A stretch of DNA of 64,000 nt from Cloeon dipterum. Lineage: Eukaryota > Arthropoda > Insecta > Ephemeroptera > Baetidae. The stretch's first letter is position 1. Each line of letters opens with the position of its first letter. The stretch spans positions 25,596,501-25,660,500 of the forward strand of contig NC_088787.1 of the NCBI RefSeq assembly GCF_949628265.1. The letters run 5' to 3'. The notes beneath the pieces are model-generated. The model was not told the DNA's origin and made no database searches. It was given only the letters and a program-made list of their open reading frames with translations. A program made the position numbers and the translations under genes. This document shows, in pieces, positions 10,201 to 28,900 of the stretch.

Positions 10201-11249
10201 TTGGTGGGATTTTCAACATATCATCAAGTTAATATATTTTCAATTGTTTTTATAATGGCTTTTCCCACTAGGAAAACAAAAGAGGAATGGGATGATTTAA
10301 AATTGTAAAATAATGATGACTATGATAATCAATCATTAATTTCTTGAACGCTATAAGCGTGCAACACAAATTCTATAATTTCCATTATGATTAAATAATT
10401 GATATTTTTATATTTTTAAGCCACTCTTTCCTCGTTTGTTCACCTGTGAGTATTCATTTGAAAATTTATACAATAAAATTGTACATACCTTCTCAATAGG
10501 TTTCTTCTGTTCATTTTTTCAGATAATATTATTGTCATTTGTAAGAAGTATATTGTTTTGAAAACTTCAAGCTTTGTAACTGCAAAAAAGTTTTTGGAAC
10601 CGAGCAAATTTAACATTTGGATTTTCAGGGTGGGCATAGTGGGAAACAGTGCCTGAAAAGTGAAAGGGCCCCCAGGTCCAACGGCTGTTGACCAATTATA
10701 GGTTAGTTATATCAACCAGTTGCACATAACTAAAAAGATCAGAATTCTCTCGGGACTTTCTGGCTATTCTAATCTCTTGTCTGAAGCTGCACTGGATGAG
10801 TTGACTTGGATAAATAGGCATAATTGCAAGTGATTGGGAAAGATCCAACCAAAAATTTTGCAATAATCAAATTGTCTATAATAAATAATAATTCTAAGCA
10901 AATCAAACGGTAGCGCGATTTTCTGTTCCTGGGTGCGTTCAAGTTAAATAAATTTATAATTTTAAATTTTAACTCAACATGCATGTTAAATTAATAGCTT
11001 ACGTGAGGAATTATTTATAATATTTGAAATCCAATATTGCCTGCCAGGTACTTCATGGAACTAGGCGACCTGAGGCAGGCTGCATCCTACGTCAACATGC
11101 TGCAAGGAGTGGCGCAGCACGTGAGCAGTGGCTGGGCTGAGGAAGTGGTTTTGCACCTGACAGTGTCGCAGGCGGCGCACGCCCTCTCAGCAATTGCAGC
11201 CACGATCATGAACCAGTACAACCAGGGGGTGAAAACTGACGTGGATTAA
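7235..11249 (+). CDS. IMMT: MICOS complex subunit MIC60 (mitofilin)
   Basis: Ten coding exons: 7235-7288, 7343-7365, 7450-7781, 7993-8146, 8202-8415, 8477-8590, 8646-8780, 8833-9049, 9556-10012, 11048-11249; phases all agree, giving 633 residues. The N-terminus (MFSNASKNVNRLLAARGS) is a basic amphipathic mitochondrial presequence. A small-residue membrane helix follows (about 33-51, FALAGATVASAALYA), then long charged coiled coils, then the conserved C-terminal mitofilin domain (ARYFMELGDLRQAASYVNML). MIC60 anchors in the mitochondrial inner membrane and shapes cristae junctions. At 633 residues it is shorter than the usual roughly 700-750. The 61 nt intron after 8415 appears to use a GC donor. 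Exon 2 is only 23 nt. Convergent with CSN2. Confidence 0.95.
10040..10215. repeat. Imperfect inverted repeat in last MIC60 intron
   Basis: The two ends of this stretch are inverted copies: CCAAGAATATTCCC near 10051 matches the reverse complement of the end around 10190-10207. Three GAATATTC palindromes occur (10055-10062, 10157-10164, 10193-10200), along with further half-matches. It could be a decayed MITE. It also mimics heat-shock-element half sites. No target duplication was identified. Confidence 0.4.
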
Positions 11250-11835
11250 ATGCAATCTGTTTGGACTGAAAGCGTGGCGGATTTTAATTAATATAAATTT
11301 ATTAATAGCCTATGCGGTATGACATCTGAAATCACCTCAAGTGCATTTGAATATTCCTCTCATGGATGTTAAAATTACAACTGATACCTGTACATTTAAC
11401 GCTTTGTCTTGATTTTTATTTTATAATGAAAAGGCTTTTAAGCGAAGGACAAGTCCATATCCTCCGACAGGATTTGCGACCGAAACAATGAAATTTAGCT
11501 TGAAAGAAATTAGCTTCGGAATCAGCGTTCAGAATATCAGAACGGCTGGAAGCGCGGAAAACATAATTCACTCCTAAAACATATCTTTTTTGTGTCATCT
11601 TCTCTCCGCTCAACCAAGGGTAAAAAGTAGCAGTAGCGATACAATAGCGGGTCATCATGTCATTCTCAATCACAAGAACAGGCTGCAGTGTTTTTTGTTT
11701 GTTTTGTAACGTATATCGATGGAGAAGATGGAGAAATGATTGAACGAACGACCACTGGCTCAGTCACGAATCGCAGTTAACTTAAATGTGTGTTTTGTGT
11801 CCGCATCACTGGCACAGCGGCCACGACCCTTGCGG
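11250..11835. terminator. Shared convergent 3' region of MIC60 and CSN2
   Basis: 586 bp separate the MIC60 stop (+) from the CSN2 stop (-). TTTATT at 11415-11420 is an AATAAA poly(A) signal on the minus strand for CSN2. For MIC60 only weak ATTAAA-like or TATAAA-like sequences around 11285-11300 were seen. Open frames here are UTR noise. Confidence 0.45.
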
Positions 11836-18385
<6,550 letters not shown>

Positions 18386-19192
18386 TCCCCCTCCTCTGCA
18401 CGGCCGGACGCTTTCTTATTTCCTCATGCTCCTTACCACCGCTCGGTCCAGCCCGCAAACTGACTTGGCCGGCTGCGTCTTTGCCACGTCGAAATCGGAC
18501 CTTAGACCCCACAAAACCCGCACCCACACCGCCTGCGGCGGCCAAAGCTGACGACTGGGGCAGCCTCTGGTCTTAGGGGGCTTTGGCCGCCGCTTTTAAC
18601 TTATTCTTTATTTTTTTTATATGATGAGAAGCAACCTGGTCCCTGTAAATTACAATCGTGCTCATGAAATCGCGGTCCGATTTCCATTTGCCAAGGACGG
18701 CCGGAGCCTGAGTTTTTTCGGTCCTGAGTTCGGTGTGTCTCGTTTTTCCTCCACCCAAAGGCGGCAAAAATGTAATACGGAAAATAAAAAAATCAGATCG
18801 GCCCTCGTCCGGTCATGAAGGCCTCATAATGAAAATTTAAATTTCACACAAACACCAGTCTTGATTTTGTGCATTTTAAGTCAAAATCCGATAAAAGAGA
18901 AAAACCTGAAATCTTAACTAGCCTTATTTCGTCTCTGATGCTAACAAACGCTTCCGCCTACAAACGACTTTTTCCAACTCCGCAATTTAAAATTATTAAG
19001 TTCAGCTTGCAAGAAAAATTCAACAAATACATCGTGAAACCAGAAACTTTGTGAAAAGCCTCACTTGTAGACATCAAGGAATTATGAATGAGGATGATTA
19101 AATAAATTTGAGTTTTAAGTTAAAATTTGGTTTATTATCATCGACCGTCCCTCTCTCCACACTTATGTTTAAGATTTTTTAAAGGTTTGGAA
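18386..19192. terminator. Convergent 3' region of effete and MED12
   Basis: 807 bp between stop codons. Plus-strand AATAAA at 18783-18788 and 19101-19106 can end effete transcripts. TTTATT at 19131-19136 is AATAAA on the minus strand, about 60 bp beyond the MED12 stop. No gene content otherwise. Confidence 0.6.
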
Positions 19193-20888
19193 TTAGTATG
19201 GTGGTGGCTGGTGGTAGGGATTGTGCGGCTGCTGCTGCTGCTGTCCCATCTGGCCCTGAGGCATCTGCCGCTGCAACTGCGCCATCAGTGTAGGATTTTG
19301 TTGTTGCTGCTGCTGCGCCTGGCCTTGGCCCTGCTGCAATTCGTGAACAAACATGAAATTTGCGAAACCAAAGCAGGCGTAGTCATGCGCTTACCATGGA
19401 CATCATTTGCTGGCGCATTCGCTGCTGCTGCTGTTGTTGCTGCTGCTGCTGCTGCTGGAACTGGTTTGGCATCTGCATGCCCCGATTGTATCCCTGCTGG
19501 GCCCCTTGGGCCTGCATTTGGGGCTGGGCCTGACCCATGGGGCCCATCGTGTTCATGGTCACGTTTGGGGCCTGCTGCTGCTTTGTAGAAGTAAGAGTTT
19601 AGATTTATATTGCTAACAAGGAAACTTAAGATTCGACGTTAAAGTTGTTGGCGAAACCATTGCATTCGTGAAGCCTCTCCTAATATGAAACTCTTACAGT
19701 GATGGAAAATTTTCTAGTCGACAATTTCAGCATTTTGGAGTTTAAAAAAAATTACCCAAGATTTCAAAATTGATTTAAAAATACAGTTAAGCTGAAATAA
19801 TATTTATGGTTTGTAAGACAATGTTCAATGAGACATATCGATCAGTGGGTCATATTTTAAATCTGGAAAAAATTAAGATTTCCCACAAGGGTTAGTTTCT
19901 GGCTATGTAAATTTTTTATGGTTATTTGTAGAGAAAAAAAACTTTACACTGAAAACTGAAATTTTCTATTTTTACATGCCAACAAATTTTCTTGCATCAT
20001 TTATATACCCTAAAAATGTGTTAATTTAAAATGTGACAGTTTATTGATTTGATTTTTTTTATAATTTTTAGATCGACAAAAATGGTGTTACATGACCTGG
20101 CGGTCAGCTCAGAAATTTTTGAAACATTATCTCAAACCCATAATGAGCCATTAGCCAATTTCCCGGCAAAAGTCTAAAATGTAGGGACTTCTCTGGAAAA
20201 TCGAAAATGAGCCATTGATGGATTTGTCTGGTCAAGTAGAATCTACCTAAAAATATCACGGTTGAATGAGAGCTGGTTTTACAATTTGATTTTTAATATA
20301 TCTGAGGTTAAATCCCAAAATAATTTTAAATCTTTGGAAAAACAAAAACTTGCAAACTGCAAACTCCGTCGAATAAGAAAATTTCCCCTGGTGAAACTTC
20401 TTCAATTATTTGGCCAAATAATACCAAAACGTCAAATCCTAACAATTTCCTTGTAAGATTATTTTCAATTTCAATTTTTTCAAACTCGAGGTAATTTTCA
20501 ACACGGAGCATGGATATTAATGTTGCGTTAAGTTGTTTTTATCTGATTATTTTTAATATAATTTCAAGGGCATTGCGAGAATTCTGGGAAATTTTTAAAA
20601 CTGCTTAACAGCTGTTCATAAGGTATGTTTTGTAATACATAGTTATCAATCTGGTCTTTATTTCAATCTAGTTTATTAAATTGAATTCATGTTTCTTGAG
20701 TGAAACATGACATTTTTGTAATAAATCGTTGCAATGAGTTAAAAATGAATTTACGAAATTTATCCAATGTAAAACTTTCACCAAAATGCTCGTATGACCT
20801 TTAAGGTCGTTTAATTTTTGCAGATCAAGTGTGCCATACCTGCATGTAGGGTTGCTGGGGTCTAACAGGGCCCATGGGCCGCTGCTGT

Positions 20889-20920
<32 letters not shown>

Positions 20921-22957
20921 CATGTACAGCTGCTCCTGCTGCTGCCGCGCCAACTGCTGTTGCTGTTGTTGCTGCTGTTGGTAGTTCTGGGGCTGCTGGG
21001 CTGCCTGGGGTCCAAAGCCCCCACCGCCCATCACTTGGCCCTGGCCCATGGCCTGCTGTTGGCCATAATAGGCACCCTGGGCCATACCTTGAAAAAGATC
21101 AGGTGTCAAGATATATTCTCACTAGGAATCGCCCCTGGGTTCATTTTTTTTGTGTGTTGGCAATTTCATGAGCGAAGGGGGCGAAGAAAGCCAAGCATAA
21201 CCCCTAAGACCTTTTCATTCTTGGTCAAGGCAGAATTTTTAGTGCAGTTTATTATGTTGCCATGCCAAGAGGCGGAATGATAGCAAAACAGGCGGGCTTG
21301 TCTCACCTTGTGGTGGCATGTTAGGAGGGTATCCCTGGTTCATGTTCTGAGGCTGTTGTTGCTGATTGGGAAACATGCCTGGCTGCTGGCCCTGCTGCAG
21401 GGGGCCTTGGGCCATGCCGGGCCCCTGGGGCCGCATTTGCTGCCTAGAACCACACGAAACGACATGCTGCTTCAAACCACTCGGGACGACATCACAATCA
21501 AGTCACATGGAGAAGTCACAAAAAATAATGATCGGGGAGAAATGCACATCATTGTCTCGTTCCGGAAAACAGGAACAAAAAGTATAAATCGTGCGTGAGT
21601 TGCTTCTCTCGTTAAATAAAATTTCTTGTTATCATTTCTCACACTGGTTGGTCATTTTGTCCTGATTTATCGCTTCCCGTTAATTTCTATCCTCTAGGAA
21701 TCTTATTTATTTTGGCATTTAATAGAAACTAAGATCATTAACAGGGAAAAAATTGATTCATGAAGGTGATTTTCTACCAAAAAATTTTTGATGACGTAAA
21801 ATATTAGTAGATTACCCATTTCAATAATGAATGTGGGTTTGGAAGTTTTTTTTAAGTCGGAATTAAAAAAATGGTTAACTTGGAATATGAATTCAGTAGC
21901 AGAGATGTTTTAACGATTAAGAATATGTGACCTGGTAAATATTCACGAAATCAGGAATGTTTAATGTAAATAAAATTTTCGTTTGGAGATTTTAGAAGGA
22001 AGGATCATCGACTTGATTCCTAAGTCTGATTATCAGAGTGTTATTTGAAAACAGAAGAGAGAAATAGTGTGTGAGCTGGACGTGTCTCATGTGTCCCTCA
22101 GGAAACATACCTGACCAACTGTTGGCGCTGGATGGCCTGGTAGTTAGTGTTCTGGCCCATGAACTGGTTCTGCGGCTGCCGCATGCGTAGCATGTTGGAC
22201 AACGCCTGCTTTGATGGCATGTTGGCGCGCTCAAAGTTGGCCCGCTGCGGCATCTGTTGTTGCTGCTGCTGGTTGAAATATTGCTGCTGCTGTTGCGACT
22301 GTTGTTGTTGTTGTTGCTGCTGCTGTTGACTGTACCACTGCTGCTGATGCTGCTGTTGCTGCACCTGCTGCTGCGGAGGAGGGTACATGCCACCCTGGTA
22401 ACCCATTTGCTGACCCATGTTACCCTGTTCCAAATTAATTAAAATATGAGTTACTAGGCAAAGTCGGAAAAATATTAAAATTCAAAATTTGATCAATTTT
22501 GCAGTTTGTTTGTTTAACTCAAATTGCTTGGATGTTGTTCCAAGTTCCAACTCAATTTTTTAATTTAAGCTGTATTTATAGCAGCTCAAAATAACAGAAG
22601 CGACTAAAATGAACAAATATGAGCGAGTCACGAATATTTTAAAAATTTCCAGTTTAATTAAATTATATTCATCGCTCTCTAAATACACCATTAAATTTTC
22701 ATTTTTGATCCTACCTGCATCTGGGGGATTCCCATCATGCCCTGTGTCTGCTGTTGGGGAACGCCGACTTGCTGAGCAGCCTGGGCTGCAACTTGTGCGG
22801 CAGCAGCTTGGGCGGCCATGGCTGGATGACCTGGTGGTGGCTTCTTATTTCTTCTTGGCCTCGCAGCCTTGCTCATACGCCGGCCCCTCGGCGATTGGTC
22901 CGTCGAGTTCGGTGTGTCCGCTTTCGTGTCTTTATTGCAGAGCACACATGGACAAAT
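19193..22957 (-). other. MED12: MED12 exons 26-31: Gln-rich C-terminus
   Basis: Exon coordinates: 22715-22957, 22111-22424, 21307-21443, 20840-21087, 19395-19580, 19193-19333. The roughly 420 residues are dominated by Gln, Met, Pro and Gly, with several CAG/CAA tracts (longest around 22290-22330 and 20885-20925). This is the OPA-like tail typical of MED12. The repeats are interrupted by CAA codons and unlikely to be pure microsatellites. The exon 30 acceptor reads AAAG followed by CAG repeats, an NAGNAG-type tandem acceptor. Confidence 0.85.
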
Positions 22958-25900
22958 CTAAAAAAAATATTAGTTTGTGGCATTCAATAAATCTGCATTG
23001 TGCATTGTGAAACGAGAATTTAAAGATTTCATGACAAAATGACACTGCGAGAACTACTGTAGTGTCTGCTCTGGTCGATTTTGGAAAACGACTGAGAGCA
23101 TTTTTAGTATGAATGCAATCAAAAAGGGCCCCAGGTTGCGAATTTCCTGAATCAAATAACGATACATAATTTCTAACTCTCTGAAATTAACGTTGACGAA
23201 GACTTAGTCTTCTTATTCGTTTTCCTGTCAAGGATATCAAACCCTCTCGGAGAAAAATCCATCACTCACAGAGATCCCATTCCACAAATTTATTAAAATA
23301 GAAACAAAAGTTTCATAAAAGGAGATTGTGTTACTTAAATAATGAGAGTTTTTGAGAAATTTATAATTTGCTGCGACGACATATACAATAATAAAATAAA
23401 TATAAACACGGCCTCCTAATTTTCTTCTGCTAAATCAAGACATAAACAAAAGTATCTGATTTTAATTACATTGAACATAAACCAAAGTATTCAATGAGTT
23501 GGAAAATATTTGTTCGAGTTTTGGAGCATTAAAATAGAAATTTTACAAACTTGTTTTTTCAGGATAACTCAGCCCTTTGCTTCTTACGTACATAGCGAGA
23601 AGAGACAAGACAAATTTGAGCCATGAATTGTTTGGAAATATAAGTTTCTTATTCCATGTCATATTTTATTTGACACGAGATTGTTACCTTCTTTTCAGCA
23701 GGCGGCTCATCGATGAGATCCTCTGGGGGCAGCGGGGGCGGCTCAAGGTAGTAGGATGCGGGTTTTTGCAGTGAGTGCGTGTGGAAACGCAGCAAGCGGT
23801 GCGTGTCCTCGAACCAAAGCGGCTTCCTCTCAACGCGAACGCCTACGTACCAGGCCCAAGAGAGCGGTGCCGAGTTCTTTTGGCCCTCGAGCAGGTCCCA
23901 CGGGCTGATGCGCTGCTTCTCCTGCACACGCATGCCCTGCTTCTTGTCTATTGAGTCAAAGCCCTGAATTTTGTTGCCCTTGGTGTCAGTGATGCAGCCG
24001 ACGGGCTCGCAAGTGATCACTTCGCACATCGGCTTGGCCAGAGGCAGCAGCTGGCGCGCCTGGGTGATCGACTGCGAGTGTCTATCCCCAAGCTCCTGCG
24101 CCACATGATCATATTTAACACATTAGCGGCTACTCATTTTAAAAGGATTGTTAATGAAGATTTTCCAATGAGAATATCAGCAATTATATAGTTTTAGAGT
24201 AATGTTCATAAAAAATTGATAAATTGGGTTTCATTCTTGTGTTTTGAATGAATTTAATTCATTATGCTGAGAGTTGCTATTTTGAAAAAGGTAACCAACA
24301 TTATTAATTTATTGGAAGTGAGATTTTATTGTGAGTTTTTAAGCCTCAGCTTTTTAGAAATTATGGGTACATGTAACATTACTAGTAAAAATTGTCATTG
24401 ACTGATAAGGATAATCAACTTTCCATAAAGCTGCAAAGAAAACGCCAAGTGTGTGTTGATCCCCTTATTTTCCCCCGTCTGTTGTACACTTCAAACGTTT
24501 TTAATAAAATATTCATCGTATAAATTATGAAAATACCTTTTTAAGTTTCTTCATTAAGTTCTGATAGTGCTTCCGGTTTTCTTCTCCTTTCTCAGATTGA
24601 GCATCAGTGAAAAGAGTTGAGTGGACCAAAGTTGCAAGCATGTCCAAAACTGTGGTGAACAGCTCACTGTAACAAATCACAGACGCATTTCAAGACATTG
24701 CTGATTAAATTTAAAATTGAAATATAAATTTTTGTGGATCTCCATAATCGATCTCATTTTAGAAGCAAATTCAATACCTGTTGTTGTGCAGGTCGATAAC
24801 TCCGTGAGCGATGAGCTGGAGCAGAAGCAGGGCCCAGTCAGTGGTGGAGCTGGTGCTGCGCTGGATGGTGTCGAACATGCCGCCAACCAGGCTGAACCTG
24901 AGCTGAAGGGCATCCTGCATGAGGGCCGCGTCGGCGCCCCTGGCGCCGCCCTCGCACCTGCTGCGGCCAGGCTCAGCATCACTGCTGGCTTGGCCACTCG
25001 TCTGACCGTCCTTGGAGGCAGCCCGCTCGTCCTTGGCGGCCATCAGGAACATGGTGAGCTGAGAGTGGAGCGATGCGAGAAGTCCCTCGCGCTGCTCGTC
25101 CTGTCCGTGAAGACATGTCAGCACAAGTGAGAGGAAGGGCTGGTGGCTCAGCAGGTGGCTGGCGCCAGACGGACGGCCGCGGCTGCGCGCCACGGCACTC
25201 CAGTTGATCTCCTCCAGCACAGCACCGGCTGCCTTCAGCACGCGTCCCTGCACCTGGCCCTGCAACTTCGACACCAAAGGCGCCACCAGCCAGATACTGC
25301 AGAGACAAAAGAAACAGAAATATTCATTTAATTTGAGGAATCTTAAAATCGTGTCTTCCGTTAATCAATTTTGAGAGTTCTTACTTGTTGCTGGGTTTTT
25401 CATGTCTGTGCTTGGACGGTTTTGCCTGGTGAGAAGACGTGCTGGACGATGATGACGAACTTGATGAGCAAGACGATGGGTGGTCGGTTGATTCTGGCCC
25501 GCCTGAAAGATGGAAAACTCCAATGGCTGCTTTGGCCACCGTGTCCAGCCAGGTGGACAATTCAGTGCTGTTGGACAGCTGTTTGTACATGAGCTCCAGG
25601 TCCAACCACGACATTCTCAAACGCCATTGATCCAAGTTCTAAACAAACATGTTCCAGTCAATAAATTATTGTATATTCCGCAAAGAGGCAGAAGGAAGAA
25701 AAGTGAAAAGAAGACAATCACCTCCAAGATTCTTGTGATGACCTGAGGCTGCTCTTGGTTGTCAGAGGCGGCAGCTGGGTTCTCAGGGTAGCAGATCATT
25801 CGCAGCAGTCTCTGCGCCTATTTGAAAGCAATATTCGAGAGAACTTTACGGCGACTTTATGCCAGAATAACCGACTTGTTTTGGAGTAAGCATGTTGTCA

Positions 25901-28900
25901 AGCAGCATCTCTGGGTTGCAGAGGTTTTCAGGATTTTGCAAACAGCGCACAAGCACCCACTCCTGGCTACAAATCTGTTGTAACACATGTTGTGCGTACT
26001 CTGAGAGACCGGCCTTCTCCAACCTTTGACCACTGAAATATGATGTATGAAAAAACAATTTACAAAGTAGACGTAGAATTTGTAATTGGATTTTGAAGGG
26101 TTTTTTCAGACTATAACTAATTGAAAATCTTGTTTAATATCTCTTAGTACATACCTAACGTCAAGTAGGGGATCGTCATTGGCACCAAGAAGGTCGCTGG
26201 TGCCCAAAATGTGACTGATGCTGAGTTCGCCAGAGCTGCCGACAGATACTGACTTGCTCACAGGGCCAACCGAGTCTTTCTTGCCCTTTGAATCCCTTGC
26301 AGTGGCGTCACCCATGACCAGAATGCCTTTGAGAACGGCTAACAGGGCTCCTATGTTGATGTTGTTGTGCGCAGCCGCCAGCAGGTGCCGGTCACAGCTC
26401 AGTCGAATGTTAAAATGCTGCAAAGTTGCAGCCATGGGATGAGGCGACGTACCTGATGAAGAATAAGGTTATTAGCAGAGTATGGGCTAGTTACAGAGAT
26501 TTTACCAACCAACTGAGTATAACGCAGGTTGCGGTGTTTCATTGGTTTTAAACAGTCTCAAGAGCAAATGACATGTCAGCCTCGCCCCAGCTTCTACTTT
26601 TGAGTCTACTTTTTCTTTTCCTGTAGAGTTGAGGTGTGAAAATTGCATACCATTTTATTTATAAGGTTTTCACCTTGGCTGGCTGTCAGCAAAGAGGGAA
26701 GCGCAACATTCACCACAAAATCCTCCAGCGAAAAGCAGTGCCTCGCTGAATTAATAAAGAGTTAAAGCGGACATGTTAATAGGATAATTTTAAACAATAC
26801 CAATTAAAATAGAGGTAAACACTGCCAGAGACGTGTGAATTGACAAGTCAGTAACATCCACCATCCTCTGCACATCTGGGTAGAAGGGAGTGTTGCTTGT
26901 CTCGTGAGGACAAAGCGATTTGAGCACACCTGTGATAGAATAAAACCATTCACCAATGGATTAAAAACAAATTGAACAGAAAACAACAAATCTTAAACAG
27001 CTTTAACTTTTCAAAGTCCAAATAAATCCCAAAAATATAATCAAATGCTAGGCAAGTAAATTTTATTTAATGAGAAAACACGAATTTACCCAGCCACTCA
27101 GGTCCAAGTGCATTGCAACAGGCAGTCAGTTCGGCACAGAGAACCGCCAGGTCGTTGAGTCTCTCGTTGTCCTTTTCCCTGCACGCAGCTATGACCGCGT
27201 TACACACAAAACTGTAGCGGTTAGCTGGACTTTCGGCCAACTGGCGCGCCCAGTGCGGTTCCAGGCGAACGGCGGGCGAGGCAGCAACTGAATTGGTCGC
27301 TCCGTTTTGGCTCGCGCGGCGTGGATTTGCGATGACATCACTCATGAATTGACTATTGAGAGGGTAGCTGGACGCGGCTGGGTTCAAGCGCACATACATG
27401 GCCTGCAAGAACATTTGACATTCAGACCTGGACTCTAATTTCTTTCAAGAATATGTTTAAAATGGTTCATCCAGTTAACTCATAACGAGCCTCAAGAAAA
27501 TAAATCTATACAAACAAAAATTTTGATTGAATTTTTGTATAAATAACGATATTGCAACTTGTTTTAACGGTTCTCGTAAATCAAATTGTTAAGCAAGATT
27601 GTAAGTTATATAAGGACAAAATTCTTTTTCAAGTTTAGGAGAAATGTTAATGAGATTAAGCTACCTGTCTTATTTTTGGGTAAGCATTGCTGAAGGGCTC
27701 ACAGTGCTTGGTTTTCAGGGGTGCGCAGCTTGAGTAGAGGTCAAATAAGTGTGCCAAAATGCACCTTTCAGCTGAGCTGCAGTCTCCAGGGTTGGAAACG
27801 TGCTTGACCACCTTGCACAAGCCCTCAAAAACTGATGAAACCTGCTCAGGGCTCACTAAAAACAGAAAATGTGAATGGCAATGATCTGCCATACAGGTCA
27901 CAACAGCGCCCTACAAAGTAAGCAACAGTGATAGCGTCTCAAGACGCCGACCACGTAGAGACTGAGAGAAGTGGTGTAGCTGCGGACGAGGGTGGGACCT
28001 CGTAACTGCAGTTGAGCCTCCACGTCAGGCAACTCTTTGATTATCTGCAAAGTTGGTTATAATACAATATACTAAGTTTTGAAAACTCCAACGCGAACCT
28101 GTATGCAGATATCTATGAGGCCGTAAATGTTGAGGGAGAGCTCCATCAAGTCAAAAAGAAAGGCAACATGCTCCTGCACTGGCAGATAATTCGAAGAGCC
28201 AGAGGCAAAAGAGCTCAACATTTCAAGTACAGTGGTTGCACACTGCATGCTGATCACATGCTGGTCAAAATACGAAAGACCCTGCATCTTTTGGGTGACC
28301 GCCTAGACAGTAAAAATGCATTTTTTGCCAACTATTTAATTTAAAATTGTAACCTCAAAGTTAAATTCTCCCCTAGAATGCTTTTTAATTCGTCCGCCTT
28401 CGCCGACATCAATGCTGAACTTTTTGCTGAACAGCCTAGAAATCTCCTTGGCAGTTTTTTTCACAACATGCCTGGCATCATCCCTCATTTTTCCAACACC
28501 AAAAAGCAAAACATGTCGTTGGTTTGAATCATGACTGCTTGAATCGTCCTAGAGATTAAATTACTTCAATTCCATGAGCTGTTAAATGCACATACATATT
28601 TAAACCATTCTAACAAGAATTAGAAAAATTGCAGAATTATTAATAAAAAACGAACCGGAGGAAGTGGAAAGTGCGTAGTGTAAATCAAATGTCTGGACTG
28701 GCGACGTCCCTCCCTTCCATCGACCGTATCGTCCAGACCTCCAATTCCGCCAACAGTGGACAAAGACGGAGCAGGAACGTCATCCTTTGGAGAGTCAGGT
28801 GCGTCCTGAAAAGCAGCAACTGATGAGGACATTGCGGTTTGCATCGCGTGATAGACAAACAACAAAAATAGCAGCACTAGAGCCCAAGCGGATTCAAAAT

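Noticed and set aside
20831-21280. Leucine-rich plus-strand frames opposite the MED12 polyQ exons (also 22257-22442 and 19407-19616)
   Set aside because: These are the antisense shadow of CAG/CAA tracts, not membrane proteins.
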